Shown one piece after another: positions 43,779 through 54,193 of a stretch of 64,000 nt of DNA. Position numbers and translations under genes: made by a program. The stretch is from Bemisia tabaci (lineage: Eukaryota; Arthropoda; Insecta; Hemiptera; Aleyrodidae), in contig NC_092793.1 of assembly GCF_918797505.1 (NCBI RefSeq), positions 5,218,366-5,282,365 of the forward strand. The letters are read 5' to 3'. The stretch's first letter is position 1, and every line of letters begins with the position of its first letter. The notes beneath the pieces were generated by a model, which was not told the origin of the DNA, made no database searches, and saw nothing but the letters and a program-made list of their open reading frames with translations.

Positions 43779-44372
43779 GTTAAGGGCCCGTTCGCCAAAA
43801 CTAATCGGAACTGTATGAATGAATTGCTCCTTTTAAAAATCAAAACAATATCGAATTGCGATATATTACACAGTTAAGATAGGGCTATGTCCTGTCGTAA
43901 GCGGCGACATACAGTCGATATCATTTCAATAATCGCCCCAATGGCCACGATAGTTGTTAGACGTTTACGGTTTCCCTGGTAACCTTTGTTTGCTATCAGC
44001 TGATATCGAGTAAATGACTAGGAAGCTCCAACCCAGTGGTTAAAGCTTCCTTAACCGCGAAAACTTTCAAATTCAAATTTTCAAATTTTGAACGTAAAGT
44101 ACATTTTTTCCATCACGAGATAAAAGCACAAACAAGTTTTGAATTGTTGACTGTATCACCATGATTCCAAAAATACAATACACAACATAGCATTGACTAA
44201 CAATAAAACAGTATGCAATAAAATAAAGTCATGACAAGGAACATAGCCGAAAATGGCGCCGATTCCCATCAACCAACGCGCGGTCTCTACAATGTAACAT
44301 GCTGCATTGATACTCCCCAGCTGGGACCGTCCGGAATAGCAGCTCTAGTGCAAGCACCAGAGCCGCTAAAAA
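43779..44372 (-). repeat. Family H interspersed repeat, copy 2
   Basis: Inverse of 17978-18572 with only scattered differences (for example TAGTCATTTACTCGATATC against TAGTTATATTACTTGATATC in the same orientation). Flanks differ completely, so the boundaries are sharp. Confidence 0.85.
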
Positions 44373-44757
44373 CGAGAATGCGGGAAATGTCGGGTTTGCG
44401 GAGACGAGTCCTGAAATCTGACAACGGCGCTTCCCTGTGAATTGATTGAGCTTCAAAGTAGAAACGACAGAGACGCTCGTCCTAGCACAAGCTTAACCCT
44501 CCTTCCCTGCCCTGGCTCAGCTTCCACTCTATAACTATCTCTTTTCTCTTTCAGCCCCCACCCCGCCACTCCCCGCCCTGCTCACAGCCGCTTTCCCACA
44601 CACCCTGATCCGTATCCCGTCATTGCATTTCCACTTTTTTTTACGATTCCATACGCGAGTCGCGAGGCCCCTGTCTGCCGTCTCGTCAAAGCCCTGTCCT
44701 ACTTTGCTCGCTCATTTGAGACTTTCCCGATCCCTTTCAAAATTTTCAACGGTCATC
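44373..44757. other. No recognised feature
   Basis: C-rich on the plus strand (CCCCACCCCGCCACTCCCCG near 44566); no exon supported. Confidence 0.4.
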
Positions 44758-44832
44758 CCAGTGGCGTAGCGTGCTTTGCGATATATCGATTGGGCTGCCA
44801 TTTAAATCTATGGAAAAGGATCGATAGACAGC
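44758..44832 (-). mobile_element. Family A left fragment
   Basis: CAGTGGCGTAGCGTGCTTTG to GGAAAAGGATCGATAGACAG, then breaks into a 66 bp non-A segment. Confidence 0.8.
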
Positions 44833-44898
44833 GAGACGAAAACTCAGCAGAAACAGGAAAACATGTGAGACTTCTTCTTCTCCCTCATTAGTTTCGGT
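44833..44898 (+). repeat. Short segment duplicated at 48484-48545
   Basis: AAAACTCAGCAGAAACAGG, AAACATGTGAGACTTCTTCT, TCTCCCTCATTAGTTTC occur at both loci and in both cases are followed by a minus-orientation A element, so one locus derives from the other. Confidence 0.8.
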
Positions 44899-45045
44899 GG
44901 TGTGGCGTGCTCTGCGATATATCGATTGAGCTGCCATTTAAATCTATGGAGAATTGTCGAAAAACAAGGTTTACCTCAATGATAGATTTTTTACCGTAGC
45001 TTCAAATGGGGAAATATCGATAATAATCGATCTTTCACGCCTCGC
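44899..45045 (-). mobile_element. Family A hAT-type MITE, centre deleted
   Basis: GTGTGGCGTGCTCTGCG to CTTTCACGCCTCGCAGC. The central hairpin is largely lost (AAAAACAAGGTTTACCTCAA). Confidence 0.82.
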
Positions 45046-45506
45046 AGCCGGGTCATCCATGGATGCGCTTGCATATTTACCCTGTCCGACTCAGTGCTTC
45101 AGCCCACCTCAAAAAAGTACTGACAGTGGAGTGACAGATATTTTGTCATGTACTTACGTATGTAGGTTTGTGTTCGTTAAATTTTACGTGACTGACACGG
45201 TGCCATTGGCAACTTTCAACATGTTCGCCGTCTTACGAATGGCAGCAGTGGAGACCAAAATTTCCATTTGTTTTATCTGACGGCAACATAACGCTGGCAT
45301 TCTTCTCCCGAGGATGATAGAATATTTTGCCACGTTCCTCTCTTTGACGGGCCCATCCAACACGGTCCGCCTAAGGGGACTCTTTTTGGGGCCTTTTTCG
45401 AAGGATTTATGGAATGTTGTAAATGTTTCAATTTTACAATATATGCGCACTTAGTCGTGAAGTAAAAAAGATATTTCCATTTCCAGGATAGTAAAATAGG
45501 TCAGTT
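45046..45506. other. No recognised feature
   Basis: No exon supported, nothing repeated recognised. Confidence 0.35.
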
Positions 45507-45726
45507 GGACGTATTTCTATCAAACGGACCTAAACGCCATAGGGGGAGGAAAGGAGAGGGGGGCTTGGATTGGCGGGTGTTGCGGAACGCGATGCTCGCT
45601 CCTCCTATACTCGCAATGCTTTTCCGTGGCGCTTAGGTCCGTTTGACAGAACGCGCTATCCGGGATTCTAAAATCTTCGAAAGGAACTCAATTTGGCGCT
45701 TAGTTCCGTTTGACAGAAATACGTCC
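45507..45726. mobile_element. Family B subfamily, 220 bp, with AGTT TSD
   Basis: GGACGTATTTCTATC to GACAGAAATACGTCC; AGTT at 45503-45506 and 45727-45730. The interior holds a second internal TIR-like piece (CGTTTGACAGAACGCGCTAT). Inverse orientation of the copy at 53974. Confidence 0.88.
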
Positions 45727-45846
45727 AGTTGTTCCTTAATCTCTCTTAATGTCAAGAGGTGAACGAAATCGCGATCACATAAACCGAAACTTTAATTATT
45801 TCATTTGATCTCATGGTGAAAAGTAGGCTCCTCCTCAGGGCAGGGG

Positions 45847-46090
45847 CCGCACAGTGGATCGAGACAATAAGATAGGTCGGACAAAATTTGGAAACTTTAA
45901 ACTCTCATAACTCCGCTTATACAAAATGTTGAGGTTCTGAAAGTGATTTCATTGGTTTTCTCGTAGAGTTTTCTTCCAGAAGCACCCCTCAAAATTTAGA
46001 ATGTGACGAAATAAACATCAAAATTTGCAGTTTTAGTCTAAAATATTCTGTTCGAACTCTCTAATTGACTCGATCTACCGTGGGCCGTCC
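45847..46090. mobile_element. Family L element, copy 2
   Basis: GGCCGCACAGTGGATCGAGA and, inverted at the right, TTGACTCGATCTACCGTGGG(CC). Body aligns with 26566-26818. Confidence 0.82.
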
Positions 46091-46267
46091 CTAGACTACG
46101 TAACACTCAAGGGAAGGGGGAGGGGGGTCGAGGAGAGTGTTAGGCCATTTTATTTTTTCGTGTTAAAGGAAAGGGATCTACGTCACAAAAGCGTTACGAG
46201 GGAGGGGAGGGCCGGAGGGGGTCAAAAATACCGAGAAAGTGCGTCACGTACTTTAGGGACGGCCCCA
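46082..46267. mobile_element. Family M MITE, copy 2, joined to family L
   Basis: GGGCCGTCCCTAGACTACGT to GTCACGTACTTTAGGGACGG(CCCC); G-rich in the middle. The GGGCC at its start is shared with the end of element L. Confidence 0.78.
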
Positions 46268-46814
46268 CAGCGGTAGCCCGGTCCACGCTCTGATTAATCT
46301 TAACTAACGAAATAATTGTTCTTTCTTTGGGAAATTGATGAGGGAAGAGGAAAGTTCCGTGCTTTTCCAGGAATCCTTAATCGTCGTATCGGAAGCCCTG
46401 TAGCCGCGCACCATTAGTATATGGGTCAGAAGTCGAGTCACGCGTTCAGTTAATGATGGGTCAGTTGAAAAAAAAAAGGTTAATAGAGGAGGAACGATGT
46501 ACCAGCTTTTCTGTTCTCGACATGAAAGGTTCACTTTTTCTCCGGAAGTTAACGAAAGTCCATAAAAGCTTGAGTTTGCTTTACACTCTCGTGGCGCACT
46601 GCTGTCGCGGTCACTTTATTGACTGTCGCCGTCCTATGATGCATACGGCAAAAATTGAGGTAAATTTTCACAAAGTTGCAGACGCTACGCCTCCTCTGTG
46701 ATAACCTCGTTCAGTGTTACGGAATCGCTTTTTTAGGCATGCTTCGTTTAAAAGTTATTGAAAATTGCAACATTAAATAATTAATACTATATATTGTCTG
46801 CATGGTGTGCAAAT
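46268..46814. other. No recognised feature
   Basis: Nothing recognised; an 82-codon open frame at 46453-46701 lacks motifs. Confidence 0.35.
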
Positions 46815-46910
46815 TGTCGGTGAAACAACCACACCACATATCTCGGTTTGCGACGTTGTAGACTTCGTGCCATACCTACATTATTTTTTCAATGGAAACC
46901 TGGCACTGGA
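46815..46910 (+). mobile_element. Family E MITE, truncated
   Basis: GTCGGTGAAACAACCACACC, ATATCTCGGTTTGCGACGTT, GTAGACTTCGTGCCATAC: the E left end only, lost after ~95 bp. Confidence 0.7.
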
Positions 46911-46930
46911 AGATTCAAGTACGCACTACG

Positions 46931-47068
46931 GTGTACGCGCAATGCGTGAAGTATTCATGCAGTCTTGTAGGCGCTAATATGCGTTTTGAGCGCAGCGTGC
47001 TCTACGCGCAATGCGTGAAGTATTTCTGCAGTCTTGTAGGCGCTGATATGCGTTCTGCTCCGGCCGCA
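46931..47068 (+). repeat. Two tandem units of family F core, 69-bp period
   Basis: TACGCGCAATGCGTGAAGTA then TGCAGTCTTGTAGGCGCT, at 46934 and again at 47003. Half of the F palindrome, in the TGCAGTCTTG variant also seen inside the hAT element at 28040. Confidence 0.78.
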
Positions 47069-47284
47069 TGGTCATTGGTCATGTCTACTCCAAGCCGCTC
47101 TAATGAAGAAAAAGAGAGCACGAGAGATTCCAAAAATTAAAGTCTGTTTTCTAATGTTTATTTTCCTTTAATTTATTTACTACTTTATTTATATAATCAG
47201 TTTTTTTTTGTTTCAAGGATGAATCTTTTAAAGTTTTGACAAGAGCAGGCCGTTAATTTATAAATTAGAATGAATAAATCAAAA

Positions 47285-47538
47285 GTCGACGTAGAAAGAC
47301 CACGTATATCTTGGTTGCGACGTTGCAGACTTCCGATCATACTTCAAATAAATAGAAAACTACCCAACGACAATTCTTTAAAAAAATCCTTGATTTTTCT
47401 ACTCTTCGCGATGGAAACTTTGGAAATTTCAAGGAATGATATTGATTTGTTCTCCTTCAAAAAAATAAATGGAAGCGAAGATTCTTAAACACCACGAACA
47501 ATACACGCGGTCTGGTATAGGCCGGTTCACCGTCGAAA
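47285..47538 (+). mobile_element. Family E MITE, diverged
   Basis: GTCGACGTAGAAAGACCACG, GTTGCAGACTTCC, GAATGATATTGATTTGTTCT, GAAGATTCTTAAACACC, GGTTCACCGTCGA. Full length with many substitutions. Confidence 0.8.
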
Positions 47539-47586
47539 TGAATGATGCACGTTTGTTTTGACGCTTAACCATTTTGGCAGAGTAAA

Positions 47587-47840
47587 TCAACGGTGAAACT
47601 GCAAAAATGCGGCAAAATGCAAATATTCCGGTTGCAATGTGCCAAAATCTCCGTTCCTATTTTATTTTTAAAGAAGAGCCCGAATCAATCTCACGGCTTG
47701 AAATTCTCACTGAATGTTCCTCAAATAGAGAAGAAAAATCACCGAAGTTTTAAAGAATGACGTTCAGAATAGTTTTCCATGCAGAAAAATCACTGGAAAT
47801 CTGCAACGGCGCAAACGGGTACAAATATCTGTAGTTTAAC
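47587..47840 (-). mobile_element. Family E MITE, diverged, opposite orientation
   Basis: ATCAACGGTGAAACTGCAAA at the left; GAATCAATCTCACGGCTTGA, AAATCACCGAAGTTTTAAAG inside; right end decayed (CGGCGCAAACGGGTAC). Confidence 0.65.
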
Positions 47841-48545
47841 TATCGGTTTTTTGCCAATTATTGACCTCTTCCCAGCCTCGTAATGCTAATTTTACCCGTT
47901 AAAATAAATGGTTATATTTTCCCTGTTTATTATTATTTCTTAAATGTTTAATTAATTTCTTTCCCACAGCAGTATATTCCACCATTACACGTTAACTCAC
48001 ATGCGACACACGGAATTTTTCAGAACAGCCATACTTTAAGTATAATAAAAATCCCAGAGAGCAGCACATAATGGAGCAGACACAGCTAGACCAATGAAGC
48101 ACAAATGATATGGAGGGAGCCTAGCGGTGGAAGTGGGTGCTTGCAACGGATAAAGGCACCCTATAGTTAGTCCATCGTTTTCTCCCTTAGTCCATTTAAG
48201 AGCCACCCATTTTAACAAATAAGATTACTCAATACTCCCTGTGTCTTCTTTTCTTATAGCTTTGTCTATCAATTTCAAAAATCAGCCGACTGAGGCTCAT
48301 GTAAAAATCAAGATACACCCTTTCGCCAAAGGAGCGACAATTTATCAGGACATTGTGCAATTTGGCAGCGACGCAGAGGCTCATCCTCATTTTCAGTTCG
48401 TCTCAAAGCGCCATAAGCCCGAAAGCTCAACTGGAATCATGTTTAGCCGCAAGACAGATTGCGGCCTATATACTCGTATTTTGAAAACTCAGCAGAAACA
48501 GGGAAACATGTGAGACTTCTTCTTCTCCCTCATTAGTTTCAGCGG
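47841..48545. other. No recognised gene
   Basis: Contains the 48484-48545 segment shared with 44833-44898; a 90-codon open frame at 48241-48513 has no recognisable domain. Confidence 0.4.
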
Positions 48546-48962
48546 TGTGGCGTGCTTTGCGATATATCGACGGTGAAACTACCAAACCACGTATCTCGTT
48601 TGCGGTGTTTAAAAATCTACGCTCACATTTTATTTTTTTGAAGTAGACCAAATCAATATCATTCTTTGAAATTTTCACGGAATTTTCTCCGCACGAAGAG
48701 AAAAAATCACAGAAATTTTCAAGACTGGATGTTGAGTAGTTTTTCATTTAAAAAATAAAGTATGACAGGAAGTCTGCGACGTCGCAAACCGAGATACGTG
48801 GTTTGGTAGTTTCACCGTCGATATCGGTTGATCTTCGTTTCAAACGTATGGAGAAGGATCGATGAACAGGGTGCTCGCAACGAGCACCTTCATGATCGAT
48901 TCTTTACCATAGCTTCAAATGGGGAAATATCGAAACGAATAAACGATCATTTACACCTCGCC
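48546..48962 (-). mobile_element. Family A hAT-type MITE interrupted by a young family E MITE
   Basis: GTGTGGCGTGCTTTGCGATA, then E (48567-48821), then TATCGGTTGATC to CATTTACACCTCG. Centre reads GGTGCTCG-CAA-CGAGCACC: both arms changed together relative to the consensus. Confidence 0.88.
48567..48821 (-). mobile_element. Family E MITE, 255 bp, exact TA duplication in family A
   Basis: TCGACGGTGAAACTACC to GGTAGTTTCACCGTCGA. TA at 48565-48566 and 48822-48823; deletion of E plus one TA restores GCGATATATCG(G/A)TTGATC of family A. In inverse it differs from 49934-50188 at a single position that I could find. Confidence 0.93.
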
Positions 48963-49043
48963 GCTGATCAGTTTGTTTATCACAAGGAAAGGAGAGGAAC
49001 GCCGTACAGCCTACATGAACTAAGCTAGAAGAGAGGCGGAACA

Positions 49044-49296
49044 CTGCCGTGCTAATAAAAAACGCAGTAAGAGCATTCGAATATTGCCAAATTTCCTCTC
49101 GGAAAATATTTATTCGTGAATTAAGTTTTGAATATTTTTTCTCGAAATTTACTGACACTTTAAATCAAATTATGAACAAAATTCTCTGAAAAATCTGAGG
49201 AAAAATACCAACGAATTTCTCCGTAAATTCGTCATTTGTCGAAGAAAATTTGGCAACGTTTCAAGGTTCATACGGCGTTCTTCCCTCGGAAAGCAG
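49044..49296. mobile_element. Family D MITE
   Basis: CTGCCGTGCTAATAAAAAAC to TCATACGGCGTTCTTCCCTC, ending AAAGCAG. ~253 bp. Flanks AACA and AACG may be a decayed 4-bp TSD. Confidence 0.8.
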
Positions 49297-49636
49297 AACG
49301 GGAGGATAAAACACAGTGTGGAACATATCAAACACGCACTTCCTTTCCACGTTCAACCTTATTTGATCTCGGATCCTCCCTATTTATAGCAGACGCATTC
49401 TTCGAAAAAGAGAGCTATTCGTTTTGGCTTTTAATTAGGATCGGAGCGGTTTTGATGGATTGAACGTTCATCGTTTCAGGGGGCGTTGAGTTCGAAATGA
49501 GGCGGAATTGGGGGAAATTAAGATACTCAGACATCGTTCTGAGGCATCATTACATGATCTCGAATCTGTAAACTTCGCTAATTTTTCAGGTCCGCTCCGC
49601 TTTATGGCCTCGAAACTCAATCTTAGGACCAGCGCA
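49297..49636. other. No recognised feature
   Basis: Nothing recognised. Confidence 0.35.
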
Positions 49637-49778
49637 GCGGCGAGGCGTGAATGGTCGGTTATCGATATTTTCCAATTTGAAGCTATGGTAAAGAATCGAT
49701 TATTAAGGTGTTCGTTGCCAACGCCCTGTTCACCAATCCTTTTTCATAGGTTTAAATGACAGATCAATCGATATATCG
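49637..49778 (+). mobile_element. Family A hAT-type MITE, right end truncated
   Basis: CAGCGGCGAGGCGTGAATGG to GATCAATCGATATATCGAGA. Centre broken (GTTCGTTGCCAACGCCC). Confidence 0.8.
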
Positions 49779-49933
49779 AGAAGTCTCCTCATGAATTTTA
49801 TAGATCTCGCACTAATAGAATTGTTTATAGTGTTTCAGAAATCTTAATAATATGTCTTATTTCAGAAAAGCAGACTTGTTGCAGACTTGGGAAAAAGTAT
49901 TATACCTCTTGTGCAATAATTTTATCTTGTATA

Positions 49934-50188
49934 TCGACGGTGAAACTACCAAACCACGTATCTCGGTTTGCGACGTCGCAGACTTCCTGTCATACTTTAT
50001 TTTTTAAATGAAAAACTACTCAACATCCAGTCTTGAAAATTTCTGTGATTTTTCCTCTTCGTGCGGAGAAAATTCCGTGAAAATTTCAAAGAATGATATT
50101 GATTTGGTCTACTTCAAAAAAATAAAATGTGAGCGTAGATTTTTAAACACCGCAAACGAGATACGTGGTTTGGTAGTTTCACCGTCGA
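49934..50188 (+). mobile_element. Family E MITE, 255 bp, with TA TSD
   Basis: TCGACGGTGAAACTACC to GGTAGTTTCACCGTCGA, TA at 49932-49933 and 50189-50190. Almost identical to the inverse of 48567-48821. Confidence 0.93.
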
Positions 50189-50190
50189 TA

Positions 50191-51308
50191 TGCATTATAT
50201 TCTTTTGTACTGTATTATAATAAGAAAAAACTGTCTTCCTATGTTGCGGAAAAGAGAATTAATACCTAATAATTTCATCATTCACAGAAATGAGTTAACT
50301 CATACTGGACGCGTGTTAATAAATCATACCTATCAAACGCCTGTGATTGTCGACGTAGGCAATTTGTGTGGTACTGGAGCACGAAGAGTTGCTTGATTGA
50401 TTTAATCCCTACGCAGCGCTGACTTGGGTGCTTTGTAGCCAAAAGTAACTTTGGAGCCATTAAAGTTGGTATACTACAACTACTACTACTACAACGATCA
50501 CATGAAGGAAAGTGAGTGGCGAGTACGTACTCATGATTGATATGTGCTTTTGATGAAATAGAAAAATGCAAGTAATTTAACTCAGTGTATACCCAAAAAG
50601 TATGTATACTGATTCAAATGTATGGGAGAAGAGCTAGAGTATTCTTGAGCATAAGTCTGATAAATAGACTCACAGTAAAGCATTTCAACTTGATCGGTTA
50701 CATTACCAATTTTTCTGGGAATTGCCAATCATTAATGCACGGTAATTTTACGGCTTTCCAGGGTTTTTATAATTTACAATAAATTTATCGGATTTATCTT
50801 CCGAGGCACCGTCCTCGGTAAAAGAAGTAAGAAAATTGAAAATCACTTAACATCTTAAATGTTCCTCTAACAGAGTCTCTAGAGAGGAAAAGCATTAGTG
50901 ATTGTCATTTAAGAATAAATGAAATGATTTCCATGCACTGAGCAACTAGGCAGAAGAAGAAATAAACAGAGCGTCAGTTTAAAAATTGCTTTGTGACAAC
51001 TCTGCCTCTTCGGAAGTGGAGCAGAATGAGCGCATAGATTTTTTCCAGCAAAATTAGCTATGTCACCGATCACCATTTATCAGCCTCCACTCGACCACAT
51101 ACTAGCACTGTTGACCTAAAAACAAAACAAAAACCCCATGGCATAACATGTGGTTGATTCTTTACATGCTCGCTCTCCAAACTCCAACTTCAGGAAACGA
51201 GTATCCGCACTGTTCCGGCACTCATCTCGTTGCTTGTTGGGAATTGAGGAGCTTTCCGGAAGAGTCCATACCGAGAACTCGCGTTTCGAGAAAAAATCGT
51301 TTACAATT
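50191..51308. other. No recognised feature
   Basis: About 1.1 kb with no supported exon; ACTACTACTAC repeat at about 50478-50492. Confidence 0.4.
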
Positions 51309-51553
51309 CTGCCGTGCTAAGGAAAAACGTCGTATGAACATTCGAGAGTTGCCACATTTTCCCGAATAAAGCATGTATTTTTGAGGAAAGTTTTGCATAT
51401 TTTCCCTTGAATTTTCAGATATTTTAGATTAAATCGAGAACAAAATTAACTAAAAAATTTGAGGAAAAATATTGACAATTTTCTCAGTAAATTCGGCTTC
51501 TTTTGAAGGAAATATGGCAACGTCTGAAGGCTCATACGGCGTTGTTTTGGCAG
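51309..51553. mobile_element. Family D MITE
   Basis: CTGCCGTGCTAAGGAAAAAC to GGCTCATACGGCGTTGTTTT, ending GGCAG. Right terminus partly deleted (lacks TAGCAC). Confidence 0.8.
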
Positions 51554-52725
51554 AAATTTCATAATTGTTTTCAGATACGTGATTATCAACTCATATTAAA
51601 CCTTTGACATTTACATCGAAGCTTATACGAATTGAAACAGAATTCGGCTAGCGGATATATTTAGGTATCGTCATTGGGGAAGGAATGCTTTAAAGAAAAC
51701 AGAAAAAAGTGGTATGTAGACCGTCCCTCTTTTGCAGATGAATCATAGGTTTTGACGAGTTTTTTCGACGTGTTGTAAAAAAGAATGGACATAAGATAGA
51801 AACAGAATCTCCAGTAAAAATTTCCTAATTATTTAAGGTCAGAGCCTGGGAGAAGAGGTTTTGGTTGAAAATGCGACCATGCAGCGTTCCCTTATTTCTC
51901 TAAGCGCACATCTTTAGAGGGCATAAAGCCTTCCGGAATTTTTACTTAAATCCATAAAAATTGAATATTTATATAAATAAATGCTCAGTAAATGTTGTGC
52001 TTCCAAGAAACATGCAATGGTTTTAAAAATACTAATTCTCTCATCCAACAAGGCTCGCACACATTTCATTATGTCACTCTGCGTGCTTGAAGAAAATGTG
52101 TTACTCCTTTCAGGGCAAAATTTGATGCCGATTGAGAAATGTTGGAACGTTTCTCTTTACGAAAACCTCTTCCGCTCATAATAGGATCTAAAAATCATAT
52201 GAGTGACAAATTGAAATGATGTAATTTTGAGGGTAAATTTTTGAAAATATTCATATTAATTTTTAAGTAAAAGGATAGTAGAATGGTGCTGGGTCCACAC
52301 TTTCCTAAGAGTTCTCAGGTCATATTTTAGTGTTTTCTTCCCTTTTTCTCCTTCGCAAGTAAAGGCAAGCATAACCAATGTCAAAGTGGTCATTTCAACC
52401 ATCTTTTTCTAGTTGAATGGAACGTAGTTAGGAGTTTCATACATGTTGAAACGGGTGGCATCGTTTCAGGCACGGCTTCTGTAGAAATTCTTAGGAGGGA
52501 GATTTCCCAAGTCCTCAATTTTACAATTTACATAAAAATTGTTGATACTAATTTAAGCTTTTTTTCAGAACCCCAAGATTTCCTCGAAACTAATACCCAT
52601 TCACGCTCAACAAACTCCGAACGATGCAACTGGTGCTTTGCCGGACGCAACAATGCCCAATAAAGATCTGATCTTGGTCCCTTTTCCCACATTTTAAACA
52701 AATACATTTGTTCTGGATTAAAGTC
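51554..52725. other. No recognised feature
   Basis: About 1.2 kb with no supported exon or repeat. Confidence 0.4.
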
Positions 52726-52990
52726 CATTTGAGGGGCTTGCAGGACAATGCGCTATGTGCAGTTTTTGCTATTTCGAGAAATACGTGTTTAGAGTTTCTA
52801 AATTACATTGATTCTTATGGCGGAAAGAAAGTTCAAACTGACTTTATGATGCTTAAAAATTGGAAGCTGGGAGCGATTTTTTTTTTACATAATATGCATT
52901 AAGGCTAGTTTCACAGGAAATCATTAATATCTCAGTTTTTTCAGAACTGAATTCAGGTGTGCTTCTTGTCCTCCAAACCCACCATATCTA
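52726..52990. mobile_element. Family Y MITE, copy 2
   Basis: ATTTGAGGGGCTTGCAGGAC, TTTTTGCTATTTCGAGAAAT, GGCGGAAAGAAAGTTCAAAC, TGATGCTTAAAAATTG align with 34939-35196; the right end (CTTGTCCTCCAAACCCACCA) is more diverged. Confidence 0.75.
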
Positions 52991-53443
52991 AATTTTTATG
53001 GGAGTTTTTTGTTGATGCGACTTCTACACTTTCCAGGTAGTTAAGTTTGTTGCATTCTATACTTTTCTTCTCTCCTTTTTTGAGGAGGAGGGACTTTGAA
53101 GTGTTGAGAGGTGAAAAGATATCTCATAATTGAGAGCTGCTGAGAAATTTCAGGATGAAGATTAGAAATGTGAGAAACGATGTTATGTGCAAGTTGCAAC
53201 CGGGACGGATTACGACTACCGCGTGTTTCATCGTCAAGGCCGTTACAAAGTTGATAGTTCTGACAGCACGTGTTTTTTCAGAGGCTAAAAAAATGGGGCT
53301 TGCACCTGACGAAGCGAGCTTGGAGCAGACGAGCGGGAAACAAGGCAAGAGCATGAGGTGAACGGGACAATGAACAGATCGCGCACAATTAGCACGGACT
53401 CCAAGAGCTTGGCAATTAGTCGGAGGAGTCACTACGAGTCTGT
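52991..53443. other. No recognised feature
   Basis: Open frames on both strands (53124-53432) carry no recognised domain. Confidence 0.35.
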
Positions 53444-53607
53444 CAGTGGCGAAGCGTGATGGATCGATTATCGATATTTTCCCATTTGAAGCTATGTTTC
53501 AGAATCGATTATTAAGATGCTCGTTGCGAACACCCTGTTCATCGATGTTTTTACACGTGTTTAAATGACAGATCAATCGATATATCGTAAGGCACGCAAT
53601 GCCACTG
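53444..53607 (+). mobile_element. Family A hAT-type MITE, intact, exact 8-bp TSD
   Basis: CAGTGGCGAAGCGTGATGG to GGCACGCAATGCCACTG, 164 bp. GAGTCTGT is repeated exactly at 53436-53443 and 53608-53615. Lies about 0.65 kb downstream of the cyclase-like donor site. Confidence 0.93.
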
Positions 53608-53973
53608 GAGTCTGTGAGCGCGCGTGATCCAAACTGTCATTATTCAGCGCCTAATTGCTCGCAGACAAACCCACCTCCGGAAGGTAAACAAACTACGATG
53701 TGGAGGATGACGAAGCTAAAATGAGTGACGGCAGGGCGCTTTGAATGGAGGAAAAACTTAGTAATCCTATCAAAACAGACCCATGAGAATAAACCATCAA
53801 AAACCTATCAGGAATTGGCCACGAGGTTTGACAATCCAGAACCAGGGTTCCTCTTGGAGCCACGAGGGTTCCCTCTGGGTCACTCCAGCTGCCTCATGGG
53901 TTCATCTTAGTGTCCTCATTCACCCCATAGGGACCCTCAGGTATGCTTTCTCATCCTAGCAGGGGCTCCAATT
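53608..53973. other. No recognised feature
   Basis: Short direct repeats of AGG(G/A)TTCC and CCACGAGG type; no further exon of the minus-strand gene recognised. Confidence 0.35.
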
Positions 53974-54193
53974 GGACGTATTTCTGCTAAACGGAACTAT
54001 GTGCCAACTGCAGTACTTTCTGAAGATTTTAGAATTCCGGATAGCGCGTTCTGTTAAACGGAACTAAGCGCCATGGAAAAGCATTGTGAGCATAGGACGG
54101 AACGCGCTTCTTGGTCCGCAGTACCCGCCAATCCTACCCACATTCCCCTTCTTCTCCCTATGCCGCTTAGTTCTGTTTCGCAAAGATAGTTCA
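53974..54193. mobile_element. Family B subfamily (about 220 bp) in the intron near the donor
   Basis: GGACGTATTTCTGCTAAACG, AGCGCGTTCTGTTAAACGGA, AAAAGCATTGTGAGCATAGG, TACCCGCCAATCC align with the inverse of 45507-45726; the right terminus is decayed (TTCGCAAAGATAGTT). Ends about 70 bp downstream of the cyclase-like exon. Confidence 0.8.

Noticed and set aside
46931..47068. Repeated YAQCVKY peptide as a repeat protein
   Set aside because: Translation of two tandem family F core units.
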